Source of the DNA: Verrucomicrobiota bacterium
Lineage (GTDB): Bacteria; Verrucomicrobiota; Verrucomicrobiia; Palsa-1439
Assembly: GCA_016871575.1 (NCBI GenBank)
Contig: VHCW01000013.1
Coordinates: 1 to 64,000 of the forward strand
Direction: 5' to 3'
DNA: 64,000 bases
Position numbers and translations under genes: made by a program. Under the pieces are notes generated by a model that ran no database searches, was not told the DNA's origin, and worked only from the letters and a program-made list of their open reading frames with translations. Below, piece after piece: positions 51,327 to 62,114 of this stretch (positions are counted from its first letter, which is position 1; each line of letters starts with the position of its first letter).

Positions 51327-51441
51327 CTGCTACAGCAAAGTCCCAGTCAAGCACACGGTTCTTCCGCCGCCGCATGATCTGCGTCGCCACAAGGAAATCG
51401 CCCTCGGCTTTCTCAACCCAATCGCGCGTCAGTGGCTTCAT
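51327..51441 (-). pseudogene. Truncated HEPN-domain toxin gene
   Basis: The frame starts MKPLTRDWVEKAEGDFLVAT, the recognisable N-terminus of HEPN proteins paired with MNT nucleotidyltransferases. After RVLDWDFA it runs into REP hairpins, and the translated continuation is repeat-derived. The normal length is about 120-130 residues, so the helices carrying the RxxxxxH ribonuclease motif are missing. It overlaps the 3' end of the MNT gene by 29 bases, as in intact pairs. Probably inactive. Confidence 0.7.
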
Positions 51442-51742
51442 AAAGGACTTTTCCCTTGGACAGCACTTCACGAATGAAACAGTCGCCCCATGCCAACCGC
51501 TGGGAGATGAACTCCGGTGTGCGCACAATCAGGTCGAGCGGAAAACCGGCAGGAATACGACGCCGAATCTCCAGCGACTTGCGTCCTTTCCTCCGGTCAA
51601 ACGGCATCACGACGAGCAAGTCAACGTCTGAATCTTCCGTCGGCTTCCCGTAGGCGTAGGAACCGAACAAGACAATCCGGTGCGGACGGAACTCACGCGC
51701 CACCGCCCGGCAAAAGTCTTGAATTTGCCTGCGTTCTACCAT
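51413..51742 (-). CDS. MNT-type minimal nucleotidyltransferase (antitoxin)
   Basis: The 109-residue protein has the nucleotidyltransferase motif GSYAYGKPTEDSDVDLLVV, with the GSxxxG and DxD metal residues. A third acidic residue is likely in FPLDLIV. In MntA-HepT systems such proteins adenylylate the HEPN toxin to silence it. Here the partner is truncated, so the gene may be a relic or act in trans on another HEPN protein. Confidence 0.85.
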   Translation of the reverse strand: MVERRQIQDFCRAVAREFRPHRIVLFGSYAYGKPTEDSDVDLLVVMPFDRRKGRKSLEIRRRIPAGFPLDLIVRTPEFISQRLAWGDCFIREVLSKGKVLYEATDARLG

Positions 51743-51781
51743 GACGTTCTTTTAGAAGAACCTCGCCTCGAATGCAGGCCG

Positions 51782-53116
<1,335 letters not shown>

Positions 53117-53170
53117 TCCCAACGTCCGGTCGTTCCCAAACAAAAACCAAACCCTCTTTCAGGAGGAATT

Positions 53171-54559
53171 ATGAAATATATCCGTATTGTCGTACTGGCG
53201 GCGGCTTTGCTCGCCGTCAGGAGCGCACGCGCTGATGAAACGCTCGGCGCGCTCAAACAGCAGTTGCAGTTGCTCCAGCAACAAATCCAGCAGTTGCAGC
53301 AGAAAGTCGCGGAACTGGAGTCCGCGCAGACGGTATCAACACCTGCCGCCGGGACGGCGGCCACTACACCGGCAAAAGCGTGGTCGCCGTCGGATCCCAT
53401 CACGGTCGGGAAAGCCGGTGCCGCTTACATGAATGTCAGCCTTGTGGCTGACACCGTGTTTGGCTGGTCCACCACACCGGACGTGCAGCGCATCCAAGGC
53501 GCGCACCACGATCCGAGCCAGCGCGGGTTCACATTGCAGGGCGTGGAACTCGCGCTCGATGGCGCGGTTGACCCGTACTTCAAGGGCTTGGCGACAGTCG
53601 CCCTCGTCCTCGAACCCGGCGGCACAACCGCGACTGAGTTGGAAGAAGCTTGGCTCCAGACGACCTCGCTGCCGTGGAACCTGCAAGTGAAGGCTGGCCA
53701 GATGTACGCCAACTTCGGCCGGCACAACCTGCTCCACAATCACTCGTGGAACTTCGTGGATCAGCCGATTGTCATCACCCGGCTGCTCGGTGGCGACGGC
53801 CTCCGCAATCCCGGCGCACAGTTTTCGTGGCTTGCGCCGCTGCCGTTCTTCACCGAACTGAGTCTCGGCGTGTTCAACAGTGACCAGTCCAGTTTCTTGG
53901 GCGGACACGAACACGCGCATGGTCACGAGGAAGAGGAACATCACCACTCCGACCTGCACGGCGGCGAGCCGGTGGGCCGGACGTTGCGCGGCCCGCAGGA
54001 TTTGCTGTTCGTGCCGCGGCTGGCAATGTCGTTCGACCTCAGCGACACGCAGACCATCTTGCTCGGCGCATCGGCGGCCGTCGGCCCGAACAACTCCGGC
54101 CCGAACGCCGGCACGCAAATCATTGGCGCTGATTTCTACTGGAAATGGCGGCCGGTGAACGCGCAGAAAGGTTTTCCGTTTGTCTCGTGGCAGACGGAAT
54201 TTCTGTTCCGCCGGTATGAGGCGGCGGAGCGCGTCCATCCTCACGACGACGAGGAGCACATCCTCCCGTCGGAGACGCTCCAAGACTGGGGCCTGTATTC
54301 GCAGTTGCTCTGGGGATTCAAACGCGGCTGGGTGGCCGGGTTGCGCGGCGAATATGTGACCGGCAACGACGCGACGTTCGAGTCGGATTTGCGGATCGAC
54401 CGCACGCGCGTCTCGCCGAACCTGACGTTCTATCCGACGGAGTTCTCGAAGATTCGTCTTCAATACAACTATGACCACATCCAGCAATGGGGTGACGAGC
54501 ACTCCGTCTGGTTGCAATTCGAGTTCCTGCTCGGCGCGCACGCCGCGCACAAATTCTAA
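53171..54559 (+). CDS. Outer-membrane porin-like protein with a His-rich loop
   Basis: A 462-residue protein with a signal peptide and a Gln-rich coiled coil (about residues 25-53). A beta-barrel of alternating amphipathic strands follows, ending in HSVWLQFEFLLGAHAAHKF with a C-terminal aromatic. A loop near residues 245-265 (HEHAHGHEEEEHHHSDLHGG) is rich in His and Glu. Together with ZnuABC 10 bases downstream this indicates an outer-membrane route for zinc. AGGAGG precedes ATG 53171. Specificity is inferred from context. Confidence 0.8.
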   Translation: MKYIRIVVLAAALLAVRSARADETLGALKQQLQLLQQQIQQLQQKVAELESAQTVSTPAAGTAATTPAKAWSPSDPITVGKAGAAYMNVSLVADTVFGWSTTPDVQRIQGAHHDPSQRGFTLQGVELALDGAVDPYFKGLATVALVLEPGGTTATELEEAWLQTTSLPWNLQVKAGQMYANFGRHNLLHNHSWNFVDQPIVITRLLGGDGLRNPGAQFSWLAPLPFFTELSLGVFNSDQSSFLGGHEHAHGHEEEEHHHSDLHGGEPVGRTLRGPQDLLFVPRLAMSFDLSDTQTILLGASAAVGPNNSGPNAGTQIIGADFYWKWRPVNAQKGFPFVSWQTEFLFRRYEAAERVHPHDDEEHILPSETLQDWGLYSQLLWGFKRGWVAGLRGEYVTGNDATFESDLRIDRTRVSPNLTFYPTEFSKIRLQYNYDHIQQWGDEHSVWLQFEFLLGAHAAHKF

Positions 54560-54569
54560 AGGAGAAATC

Positions 54570-55472
54570 ATGAAACGTTTACTGATTGTAGTAGCCGCCG
54601 TCCTCGGCGGCATTCTGTCCGCTCACGCAAAACTCAACGTCGTCGCCACGCTGCCGGACCTCGCGGCGATGGCGCGCGACATCGGCGGCGACAAGGTGAT
54701 CGTCACCTGTCTCGGCAAACCGTCCGAAGACCCGCATTACATCCAGCCGAAACCGAGCTACATCGTCGCGCTGAACAAGGCCGACGTGTTGATTGATAAC
54801 GGGCTGGACTTTGAGATCGGCTGGTTGCCGGCCTTGCTGGACCAGACCCGCAACGGCAGGATTCGACTCGGCGCGCCGGGCCGGGTTGTGGCCAGCGCCG
54901 GCGTGCCGGTGTTGGATGTGCCGACCGCGCCGGTGGACCGCTCGCAGGGTGACGTGCACCCGGATGGCAACCCGCATTATCTGTTGGATCCGGAACGCGG
55001 CAAGATCGTTGCCCGGAACATCACGGCGGCTTTGAAACGAGTCGCGCCCGGCGATGCGACCGCGTTCGACGACGGGCTGGCGAAGTTGCTGGCCCGGATT
55101 GACGTGGCGCAATCCGAAGCCGGCAAGCTGCTCGCGCCGTTCCGCGGCGCGAAGATCGTCACCTACCACAAGAGCTTTCCGTATTTTGCGGAACGCTACG
55201 GGTTGAACGTGGTCGGCACGGTCGAGCCGAAGCCCGGTATCCCGCCATCGCCGTCGCATTTGGCGGCGTTGGGCGAGCGGATGAAGGCCGAGGGCGTCAA
55301 AGTCATCGTGCAGGAACAATGGCATGAGACACGCACACCGGCGTTGGCCGCGAAAAAGTCCGGCGCAAAAGTGGTGGTGTTGCCGACACAGACCGGCGGC
55401 GACCCGGCCGCGACCGATTACCCGGCCACCATCAAACTCCTCGCCGAGAAAGTGGCAGCGGCATTGAAATGA
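54570..55472 (+). CDS. znuA: Zinc/metal ABC transporter substrate-binding protein
   Basis: The 300-residue periplasmic protein has a signal peptide (MKRLLIVVAAVLGGILSAHA) and the metal-binding histidines of cluster A-I proteins: H56 in EDPHYIQP, H136 in GNPHYLLDP and H200 in TYHKSFPYF, with a late Asp in TGGDPAA. Unlike E. coli ZnuA it lacks a His-rich loop; that role may be filled by the neighbouring porin and small protein. AAAGGAG precedes the ATG. The stop overlaps znuC. Confidence 0.9.
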   Translation: MKRLLIVVAAVLGGILSAHAKLNVVATLPDLAAMARDIGGDKVIVTCLGKPSEDPHYIQPKPSYIVALNKADVLIDNGLDFEIGWLPALLDQTRNGRIRLGAPGRVVASAGVPVLDVPTAPVDRSQGDVHPDGNPHYLLDPERGKIVARNITAALKRVAPGDATAFDDGLAKLLARIDVAQSEAGKLLAPFRGAKIVTYHKSFPYFAERYGLNVVGTVEPKPGIPPSPSHLAALGERMKAEGVKVIVQEQWHETRTPALAAKKSGAKVVVLPTQTGGDPAATDYPATIKLLAEKVAAALK

Positions 55473-56269
55473 ATGACTTGATTCGATTCGATCATGTGAC
55501 GCTGGGATACCGGCGGCGGGCGGTTTTGCGCGAGTTGCGTTTTGCCATCGGCGCCGGGGAGTTCTTCGGCATCGTCGGCGCCAACGGCTCCGGCAAGACG
55601 ACGATTCTGCGGGCGTTGCTCGGCATTTTGCGTCCGCTGAGCGGCAACGTGCTGGCGCGGGTCGAGCCGGGTGAGAGCGAATCGCTGCCGGACGGCGGCT
55701 GGTTTGATTTGTGCGCCTCGCCGGGCGCGTTGCGGTTTGGCTACGTGCCGCAACGCGGGTTTCTCGATGACATTTATCCGTTGCGCGTCTTCGACATCAC
55801 GATGATGGGCCGCTACGGCGCGCTCGGTTTTTTGGCGCGACCGGGGGCGCGGGACCGCCAGTTGGTCGAACAATCGTTGGCGCATGTGGGACTGGCAGAA
55901 CTGGCCGGGCGGCGGTACGCCGATTTGTCTGGCGGCCAGAAACAGCGGGTGCTGATTGCGCGCGCGTTGGCGAGCGAGGCGCGCGTGCTCGTGCTCGATG
56001 AGCCGACGGATGGGATGGATATCGAGGGGCGATGCGGCATTCTGGATTTGATCTGCCGGTTGCGGACAGAACTGGGTGTGACAGTTGTCTTTGTGACACA
56101 CCACCTCAACGAACTCAGCAACGCCGCACAGCGATTGCTGCTGTTGCACGAGGGGACGATGCAGATCGGCACGGCTGATGAGATTCTGACCAGCGCGGTG
56201 CTGGAGCGCGTTTATGGGGTGCCGGTGCGCGTCGAGCAGTTCGACGGGAAACGGGTGGTGCTGACATGA
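55469..56269 (+). CDS. znuC: Zinc/metal ABC transporter ATPase
   Basis: A 266-residue ABC ATPase with Walker A GANGSGKTT, signature LSGGQKQRVLIARAL, Walker B VLVLDEPTDGMD and the switch His in VFVTHHLNEL. Gene order (binding protein, ATPase, permease) with ATGA overlaps on both sides fits a ZnuABC-type importer. Confidence 0.93.
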   Translation: MNDLIRFDHVTLGYRRRAVLRELRFAIGAGEFFGIVGANGSGKTTILRALLGILRPLSGNVLARVEPGESESLPDGGWFDLCASPGALRFGYVPQRGFLDDIYPLRVFDITMMGRYGALGFLARPGARDRQLVEQSLAHVGLAELAGRRYADLSGGQKQRVLIARALASEARVLVLDEPTDGMDIEGRCGILDLICRLRTELGVTVVFVTHHLNELSNAAQRLLLLHEGTMQIGTADEILTSAVLERVYGVPVRVEQFDGKRVVLT

Positions 56270-57108
56270 ACAAGCTCCTTGAAATGTTGCAGCAGGATTT
56301 CATGCTGCGGACGCTGGCCGGGACGGGCATTGTGGCGCTGTTGTGCTCGTATCTCGGCGTGTTCATCGTGCTGCGGCGGGCGGTGTTTGTTGGCGCGGCG
56401 TTGTCGCAGGTCAGTTCATTCGGCGTGGCGCTGGCGTTGTTTTTGTGCGGTTGTTGGGGCGGAGCGGCGCACGGCGAGTTGCCGTGGCTGGCGCACCCGA
56501 TGGCGTTGATTCTGACGGTGGGCGCAGCGTTGCTGTTTGCCGCGCAACCACGGGAACGACGGTTGCCCCGCGAGACAATCATCGGCGTCGCTTACGCGGC
56601 GGCCGGGGCGCTGACGATTTTGGTGGTCGCGGTCAGCGCGGGCGCGGAGGCGCAGGTGGTCAATCTGTTGTTCGGCAACGTGCTGACCATCAGCGACACC
56701 GGCATTGTGGGACTGGGCGTGTTGGCCTTGCTGATCGGCGGAACGCACGCGGCGTTCTTCAAGGAGTTCCTGTTCGTCTCGTTCGATCCCGACATGGCGC
56801 AGGCGCTCGGCCTGCGGGCGCGCTGGTGGAATGCGCTGTTGTTTCTGACCATCGGCCTGACCGTGGCGTTCACCATCCGCGTGGCCGGCGCGCTGGTGGT
56901 GTTCAGTTTTCTCGTGCTGCCGGCGGCGACGGCGTTGTTGCTGAGGGGGACGATGCGGATGACTTGCGTTGTGGCGATGCTGGTTGGCGTGCTCAGCAGC
57001 GCCGGGGGGATTGCGGTTTCTTACGTCGCCGATCTGCCGAGTGGCCCGGCGATTGTGTGCGTGAACGCCGGGCTGTTGGCGTTGGCCGGTTTGTGGCGCG
57101 CGCGTTGA
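56266..57108 (+). CDS. znuB: Zinc/metal ABC transporter permease
   Basis: A 280-residue integral membrane protein with about eight hydrophobic helices. It has the ABC-3 family pattern: ALLCSYLGVFIVLRRAVFVG near the N-terminus, FKEFLFVSFDPDMAQALGLR as the ATPase-coupling segment, and SFLVLPAATALLL. It overlaps znuC by 4 bases. Confidence 0.93.
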   Translation: MNKLLEMLQQDFMLRTLAGTGIVALLCSYLGVFIVLRRAVFVGAALSQVSSFGVALALFLCGCWGGAAHGELPWLAHPMALILTVGAALLFAAQPRERRLPRETIIGVAYAAAGALTILVVAVSAGAEAQVVNLLFGNVLTISDTGIVGLGVLALLIGGTHAAFFKEFLFVSFDPDMAQALGLRARWWNALLFLTIGLTVAFTIRVAGALVVFSFLVLPAATALLLRGTMRMTCVVAMLVGVLSSAGGIAVSYVADLPSGPAIVCVNAGLLALAGLWRAR

Positions 57109-57142
57109 CGGAAGGCGGGATGGTGTGGTAGTTTCGCGTTCA

Positions 57143-57760
57143 ATGAAGGATGTGTTGAACGAGAGCGTGTTGGTGTTGAACCGCCTCTGGCAGGCGGTCA
57201 ATGTCTGCACGGTGGAACGCGCTTTTGGGCTGCTGTACATGGGGCACGCCCAAGTGGTGACGGAGAACAGCGGCGTGTTCCGGACGTTTGATTTCAACGA
57301 GTGGCGCGACTTCACCGGCGGCCAAGGCGGCGATGACGTGGTGCACACGGTGTCGTTCACGATCCGCATCCCGCGGGTGATCCTGCTGCTGTTCTTCGAC
57401 CGGCTGCCGCACAAGGAAGTGAAGTTCACCCGGCACAACATTTTCGAGCGCGACGGCAACACCTGCCAGTATTGCGGCCGGCGGTTTGACCGGCATGACC
57501 TGAATCTGGATCACGTGATTCCCCGCGACCAAGGCGGGACGACGACGTGGGAGAACATCGTCTGCGCGTGCATCCGCTGCAACACGCGCAAGGCGAACTG
57601 CACGCCGCTGGAGGCGGGAATGCGGTTGATCAAGAAGCCGAAGCGCCCGAAGTGGCGCCCGTTCGTCAATGTCACCATCAGCACCGTGGCGCACGACAGT
57701 TGGAAACATTTCCTTGACCTGGCTTATTGGAACGTCGAGCTGGGTGAGGGCGGCTCGTGA
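57143..57760 (+). CDS. HNH endonuclease family protein
   Basis: A 205-residue protein with the zinc-bracketed HNH motif: CQYCGRRF, then LNLDHVIPRDQGGTTTWENI and CIRCNTRKA. The N-terminal half (VLVLNRLWQAVNVCTVERAF) is shared with many solitary bacterial HNH proteins of unknown role, often in housekeeping contexts. No restriction or phage genes are nearby. Start at ATG 57143 was preferred to GTG 57125. Its stop overlaps larE. Confidence 0.85.
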   Translation: MKDVLNESVLVLNRLWQAVNVCTVERAFGLLYMGHAQVVTENSGVFRTFDFNEWRDFTGGQGGDDVVHTVSFTIRIPRVILLLFFDRLPHKEVKFTRHNIFERDGNTCQYCGRRFDRHDLNLDHVIPRDQGGTTTWENIVCACIRCNTRKANCTPLEAGMRLIKKPKRPKWRPFVNVTISTVAHDSWKHFLDLAYWNVELGEGGS

Positions 57761-58584
57761 TTGTGCCGGAAAAGCTTGAACAGTTGCGCGCGCTGTTGCG
57801 TCAGTGTGGTAGAACGCTGGTGGCCTATTCCGGCGGCGTGGACAGCGTGTTGCTCGCCAAGCTCGCCCATGACATGCTGGGGACCGATGCGTTGGCGGTG
57901 ATTGCCGACACGCCGAGCCTGCCGCGACGGGAACTGGAGGAGGCGCTGGCGTTGGCGAAACAGTTCGGGCTTGCCGTGCGCGTGATTCGGACCGAGGAAA
58001 TGAACGACGCGCGATACGCGAGCAATCCGCCGGACCGGTGTTATTTTTGCAAGTCGAAGTTGTTTGAGAAGATGGCCGCGTTGGCGAAGGCTGAAGGATG
58101 GGAGACCATTGTCTATGGCGAGAACGCCGATGACACCGGCGATTTCCGTCCCGGCCACCAGGCGGCGGCGGAATTTCGCATTCGCGCCCCGCTGAAGGAG
58201 GCCGGGCTGACAAAGAAAGAGATTCGCATCTTGTCGGCGCAGTTGGGACTCCCAACGGCGGACAAACCCTCGATGGCGTGTTTGTCGTCGCGGATTCCGT
58301 ACGGCGACCCGGTGACGACGGAGGCGCTGGCGATGGTGGAAGCGGCTGAGAATGTGTTGCGAGACCGCGGCTTTCGGGATGTGCGGGTCCGTCACCACCG
58401 GAACCTGGCACGGATCGAGGTTGGCGCTTCGGAAATGGCGCGGTGGTGGGAGCCGTCATTGCGGACGGCAGTGTGTGAAGAATTGAAACGAATCGGCTAC
58501 ACCTATGTGACGCTGGACTTGCAGGGCTACCGGCAGGGCAGCGTCAACGAAGTGTTGGCCACAATGAACAAGGTGGGATCATGA
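57757..58584 (+). CDS. larE: ATP-dependent sacrificial sulfur transferase LarE
   Basis: A 275-residue PP-loop enzyme with SGGVDS (residues 25-30), CYFCK (C95, C98) and KPSMACLSSRIPYG, where C175 matches the sacrificial cysteine. It donates sulfur to pyridinium dicarboxylate to build the nickel-pincer cofactor of LarA-type racemases. LarB, LarC and LarA are not in the window. It starts with GTG overlapping the HNH stop and its own stop overlaps the next gene. Confidence 0.92.
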   Translation: MIVPEKLEQLRALLRQCGRTLVAYSGGVDSVLLAKLAHDMLGTDALAVIADTPSLPRRELEEALALAKQFGLAVRVIRTEEMNDARYASNPPDRCYFCKSKLFEKMAALAKAEGWETIVYGENADDTGDFRPGHQAAAEFRIRAPLKEAGLTKKEIRILSAQLGLPTADKPSMACLSSRIPYGDPVTTEALAMVEAAENVLRDRGFRDVRVRHHRNLARIEVGASEMARWWEPSLRTAVCEELKRIGYTYVTLDLQGYRQGSVNEVLATMNKVGS

Positions 58585-59306
58585 AGAATTTGGTTATTGT
58601 CATCATGGCGGTCGCATTGGCGCTGCTGGCTGTGTTGCACATCCAGGGACTGCGCTCGACGCAGGCCGTTCGTCAGGAACAACTGACGGTCAGCAATGAT
58701 TTGGTGCGAACCACGACCCGGTTGATCACCATTACCAATGAATTGACGGTGACACAGACGGAGATGGCGGCGGTCAAATCACAGTTGGCGGCGCGCGCGA
58801 CGGAGTTGGATCAACGAACAGCAGAGAAGACAAGCACCGAACAGCAGTTGGCACAGTCGCGCCAGCAAACCGAGGCCGTCCGCAAGGAACTGCTGACAAC
58901 GCAACAGGCGGCGAAACAACAGATTGCGGAGAAGACCAGCACCATCGAGGCGCTCCAGACGGATCGAGAACGATTGAGCCAGTCGCTCACGACAACCTCC
59001 AACGAGTTGGGAACCGTTACCAAGAAACTGACAGACTTGGAGAAGACGCACACGGAAACACTCGCCTTGGTGGAACGATTGCGCCAGCAGGTCATGCGGT
59101 TGGAGATGGAAAATGCGTCGTTGCAACGGCGCCTGAACGACTTGGAGGCATTGCGGGAGCAGTTCCGGATCGTCAAACAACGGCTGTGGGACATGAAACT
59201 GGCCGAGATGAAACGGCAGAACGAAGAAGGCATGGCCAAGGGCAATCGTGGCTTCATCATGCAGGATGGCCGTTGGAAAACAACAGCCCCGCAAATTCCG
59301 AAATGA
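58581..59306 (+). CDS. Membrane-anchored long coiled-coil protein
   Basis: The 241-residue protein has one N-terminal transmembrane helix ([19 protein letters not shown]), then a continuous coiled coil from about residue 25 to 200 rich in Thr, Gln and Glu. A short C-terminal segment ([18 protein letters not shown]) follows. No known domain is recognised. It lies between larE and thiG with 4-base overlaps at both ends. Confidence 0.75.
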   Translation: MKNLVIVIMAVALALLAVLHIQGLRSTQAVRQEQLTVSNDLVRTTTRLITITNELTVTQTEMAAVKSQLAARATELDQRTAEKTSTEQQLAQSRQQTEAVRKELLTTQQAAKQQIAEKTSTIEALQTDRERLSQSLTTTSNELGTVTKKLTDLEKTHTETLALVERLRQQVMRLEMENASLQRRLNDLEALREQFRIVKQRLWDMKLAEMKRQNEEGMAKGNRGFIMQDGRWKTTAPQIPK

Positions 59307-60085
59307 GCAACCTGTGCATTGCTGGCCGCGAATTCCAGTCGCGGCTGATCATGGGCACAGGCAAATTCGCTTCCGGTGAACTCATGGCCACAGCCTTGGC
59401 CGCAAGCGGCTGCGAAATGGTCACGGTAGCGTTGCGCCGGGCTGATCTCAGCGGCAAACAGGACCGGTTTGCCACTATTTTGAACTTCGTGGATCCGTCC
59501 AAGTACCTGTTGCTGCCCAACACCAGCGGCGCACGCACCGCCGAGGAAGCCTGCCGGCTGGCCCGGCTGGGACGCGAGGCGACACAGTCGTCCTGGCTGA
59601 AATTGGAGATTCACCCGGACCCGCGTTATTTGCTGCCCGACGCGGTCGAGACGTTGAAAGCCGCCGAGACATTGCTGAAGGAAGGATTTACGGTATTGCC
59701 GTATATTCACGCCGACCCGGTGATGGCGAAACGCTTGGAGGATGCTGGTTGCGCAACAGTCATGCCGCTCGGCTCGCCCATCGGCAGCGCCCGCGGCATC
59801 GAGACACGGGCCAGCATCGAGATCATCATCGAACAGGCGACGGTTCCCGTGGTCGTGGATGCGGGTCTCGGCGCGCCGTCACATGCCGCCGAGGCGATGG
59901 AGATGGGCGCCGATGCGGTCCTTGTAAACACTGCGGTTGCGGTGGCTGCTGATCCGGTCCGGATGGCGGCGGCGTTCAAAGCGGCAGTTGACGCCGGGCG
60001 CGCGGCCTACGAAATTGGCCTGGCCCCGAAACGGCGGGAGGCGGAAGCCACCAGCCCGTTGACGGGGTTCTTGAACGAGAAATGA
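59303..60085 (+). CDS. thiG: Thiazole synthase
   Basis: The 260-residue TIM-barrel enzyme forms the thiazole phosphate of thiamine from deoxyxylulose phosphate, dehydroglycine and ThiS thiocarboxylate. It has [12 protein letters not shown], the Schiff-base lysine in [29 protein letters not shown] and [23 protein letters not shown] 59303 overlaps the upstream stop; the longer frame is coiled-coil sequence read out of frame. No TPP riboswitch is seen at the head of this transcript. Confidence 0.96.
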   Translation: MSNLCIAGREFQSRLIMGTGKFASGELMATALAASGCEMVTVALRRADLSGKQDRFATILNFVDPSKYLLLPNTSGARTAEEACRLARLGREATQSSWLKLEIHPDPRYLLPDAVETLKAAETLLKEGFTVLPYIHADPVMAKRLEDAGCATVMPLGSPIGSARGIETRASIEIIIEQATVPVVVDAGLGAPSHAAEAMEMGADAVLVNTAVAVAADPVRMAAAFKAAVDAGRAAYEIGLAPKRREAEATSPLTGFLNEK

Positions 60086-61215
60086 GTTACGCCGCAGAAA
60101 TGACGAGTTGTCCGGTAGCGTTGGCCAAAGGAGCGACCGTCGCAGAAGTCGGGGCTTCCCTTGGGCGAAAACGCAGGTCGTTGGAAGACTTCGCTGCCCT
60201 CATCTCCCCGGCCGCGGCGTCGCCGTGGTGCCTGGAAGAGATGGCGCGTCAAGCGCACGAACTGACGTTGAAACATTTTGGGCGGGTGATTCGGCTTTTC
60301 GCGCCGTTGTACCTGAGCAATGAGTGTGTCAATGTCTGCCGGTACTGCGGGTTTTCCCGAGACAACCCGATCCAACGCGTGACTTTGAGTTTGGATCAGG
60401 TGTTGGCGGAAACGCGCTACCTTCGGTCAGAGGGGTTTCGCCATATTCTGTTGGTGGCAGGTGAACATCCTCGGTTCATTTCACCGGAGTACCTGCGGGA
60501 GTGTGTTGCGCGCCTGCATCCTGACTGGCCGAGCATCTCGCTGGAGGTCGGACCATTGGAAACGGCGGAGTATGAGGGAATCGTCCGCGCCGGCGCCGAG
60601 GGGTTGGTGATTTATCAGGAAACGTATGACCGGGAGATTTACGCCTCAATGCATTCAAGGGGGCCCAAGAAGGACTTCGATTGGCGCCTGGAGACGGTCG
60701 AGCGCGCTTACGCCGCCGGGTTGAAACGGCTGGGAATCGGTGCGCTCCTTGGGTTGGCGCCTTGGCGAATGGAGGCGGTCGCCTTGGCGGGGCATGTCGG
60801 ATATCTGTTGCGGCATTGCTGGAAGGCGCAGATCACTGTCAGCATACCCCGTCTGCGTCCGTCAGCCGGCCAATTCGAGCCGCCGGTCAAGGTCGGCGAG
60901 CGGGATTTGACACAGTTGATCTGCGCCCTGCGTCTGACATTTCCGGAAGTGGGTATTGTGTTGAGTACCCGTGAACGGGCCGGATTGCGTGACGGTTTGT
61001 TGCGCTTGGGGATTACCATGATGAGCGCCGGCAGCCACACGGAACCGGGAGGATACACGGGACAGGGCGCAACAGTGATTGGTTCGGAGGGGGAACATGC
61101 GACAGAGCAGTTTGAAATTGCGGATGCGCGTTCATCTTCCGAAGTGGCAACGGTCCTGGCAGGAATGGGGTATGAACCGGTTTGGAAAGACTGGGATGGA
61201 GTTCTGAATGACTGA
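60082..61215 (+). CDS. thiH: 2-iminoacetate synthase (radical SAM)
   Basis: The 377-residue enzyme cleaves tyrosine to dehydroglycine for the anaerobic-type thiazole pathway. The radical-SAM cluster motif is C82xxxC86xxC89 in [33 protein letters not shown] is characteristic of ThiH. It indicates the tyrosine route rather than the ThiO glycine oxidase route. Overlaps thiG and thiS. Confidence 0.96.
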   Translation: MSYAAEMTSCPVALAKGATVAEVGASLGRKRRSLEDFAALISPAAASPWCLEEMARQAHELTLKHFGRVIRLFAPLYLSNECVNVCRYCGFSRDNPIQRVTLSLDQVLAETRYLRSEGFRHILLVAGEHPRFISPEYLRECVARLHPDWPSISLEVGPLETAEYEGIVRAGAEGLVIYQETYDREIYASMHSRGPKKDFDWRLETVERAYAAGLKRLGIGALLGLAPWRMEAVALAGHVGYLLRHCWKAQITVSIPRLRPSAGQFEPPVKVGERDLTQLICALRLTFPEVGIVLSTRERAGLRDGLLRLGITMMSAGSHTEPGGYTGQGATVIGSEGEHATEQFEIADARSSSEVATVLAGMGYEPVWKDWDGVLND

Positions 61216-61423
61216 GGCACCCGCTACCATCATGTTGAACGGCAAATCGAGGAAGATCAAACAACCCTGTTCGGCGACTGAACTGTTGTCCGAGCTGGGT
61301 TGGAAACCGACACAAGTTGTCATTGAACATAATGGCCAAGTGATACCCCGTTCTGAAACGGGTGCGATCATGTTACGAGAAGGCGACCAAGTGGAAATCA
61401 TCTTGCCAGTGGCCGGTGGATGA
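61208..61423 (+). CDS. thiS: Sulfur-carrier protein ThiS
   Basis: A 71-residue ubiquitin-fold protein ending in VAGG, the Gly-Gly tail that is adenylylated and thiocarboxylated. IMLNGK and REGDQVEIILP match the family. The activating enzyme ThiF is not in the window. The order G-H-S places the carrier last. Confidence 0.93.
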   Translation: MTEAPATIMLNGKSRKIKQPCSATELLSELGWKPTQVVIEHNGQVIPRSETGAIMLREGDQVEIILPVAGG

Positions 61424-61451
61424 GTTAGAAACCGCCAACTAGGAGGTAGTT

Positions 61452-61865
61452 ATGAAGATAAAGAATGTAGTGCTATCCTGTGCATTACTAGCTGTTTGCC
61501 TGTTCCCTCAAGGATGCGCCTTGTTGTTGGTGGGTGCCGCTGCGGCAGGCGGTGCCGTGGGAGCGGTTTCCTACTATGGCAATGAATTGCAAACGATCCA
61601 AGAAATCACTTTGGACAAGGCTTGGACAGCGGCCCAAGCGACAGCGAATGCGTTGCAGTTCAAGACCGAGGCTGACCGTTCCCGCAAAGATGGCATCAAG
61701 GGGATCTTGTACTGCCGAAATGCCGACAGTCAACCGGTGCTGATTCGGGTGATTCGACAATCGGACAAGCTGACGGAGGTTCGGATTCGTGTCGGCACCT
61801 TCGATACCGCATCCAACCGGCACGCCGCACAGACGGTCTTTGAAAAAATGCGGTCACGAATGTAA
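61452..61865 (+). CDS. DUF3568-like lipoprotein
   Basis: A 137-residue protein with a lipoprotein signal (ALLAVCLFPQGC; Cys at about residue 22). A Gly/Ala-rich hydrophobic stretch and a small domain follow (TLDKAWTAAQATANALQF, IRVIRQSDKLTEVRIRVG). This is the DUF3568 pattern; function unknown. AGGAGG precedes ATG 61452. It lies 28 bases after thiS. Confidence 0.75.
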   Translation: MKIKNVVLSCALLAVCLFPQGCALLLVGAAAAGGAVGAVSYYGNELQTIQEITLDKAWTAAQATANALQFKTEADRSRKDGIKGILYCRNADSQPVLIRVIRQSDKLTEVRIRVGTFDTASNRHAAQTVFEKMRSRM

Positions 61866-62017
61866 TCGTCTATGGTAGAGAGGATTGCGATTTCATTGAT
61901 TTCATTTTTTTCAGTCTGTGGCTACGAGCTGTTTTTGTGAAGCTGCACTGTGATATGGAACCGTTAAATTTTTTGTTGCAAAAAATGGACACACAGATTA
62001 CGGTATGCCTCACATAG

Positions 62018-62094
62018 TGATTCAGGAGTTTGCACGTTCTTCAGAGGGGTTCCCCACCCCCACCTCCTTGGCGTGCGGCTCCTGAATCTTTTTT
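62018..62094 (+). ncRNA. Structured leader with intrinsic terminator before fabD
   Basis: GATTCAGGAG (62018-62027) pairs with CTCCTGAATC (62078-62087), directly followed by seven T. A nested GCACG (62031-62035) pairs with CGTGC (62071-62075). Between them lies a GC-rich part with GGGG/CCCC pairing. The U-tract makes this a good terminator or attenuator 20 bases ahead of fabD. It does not match a riboswitch class I know. The rest of 61866-62114 shows nothing else. Confidence 0.6.
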
Positions 62095-62114
62095 TAGAAA
62101 GATTGCAACGAGTT

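Noticed and set aside
57109-59302. TPP riboswitch controlling the thi genes
   Set aside because: The thi genes overlap upstream genes without a leader, and no CTGAGA/ACCTGA thi-box pair was found ahead of the HNH gene.
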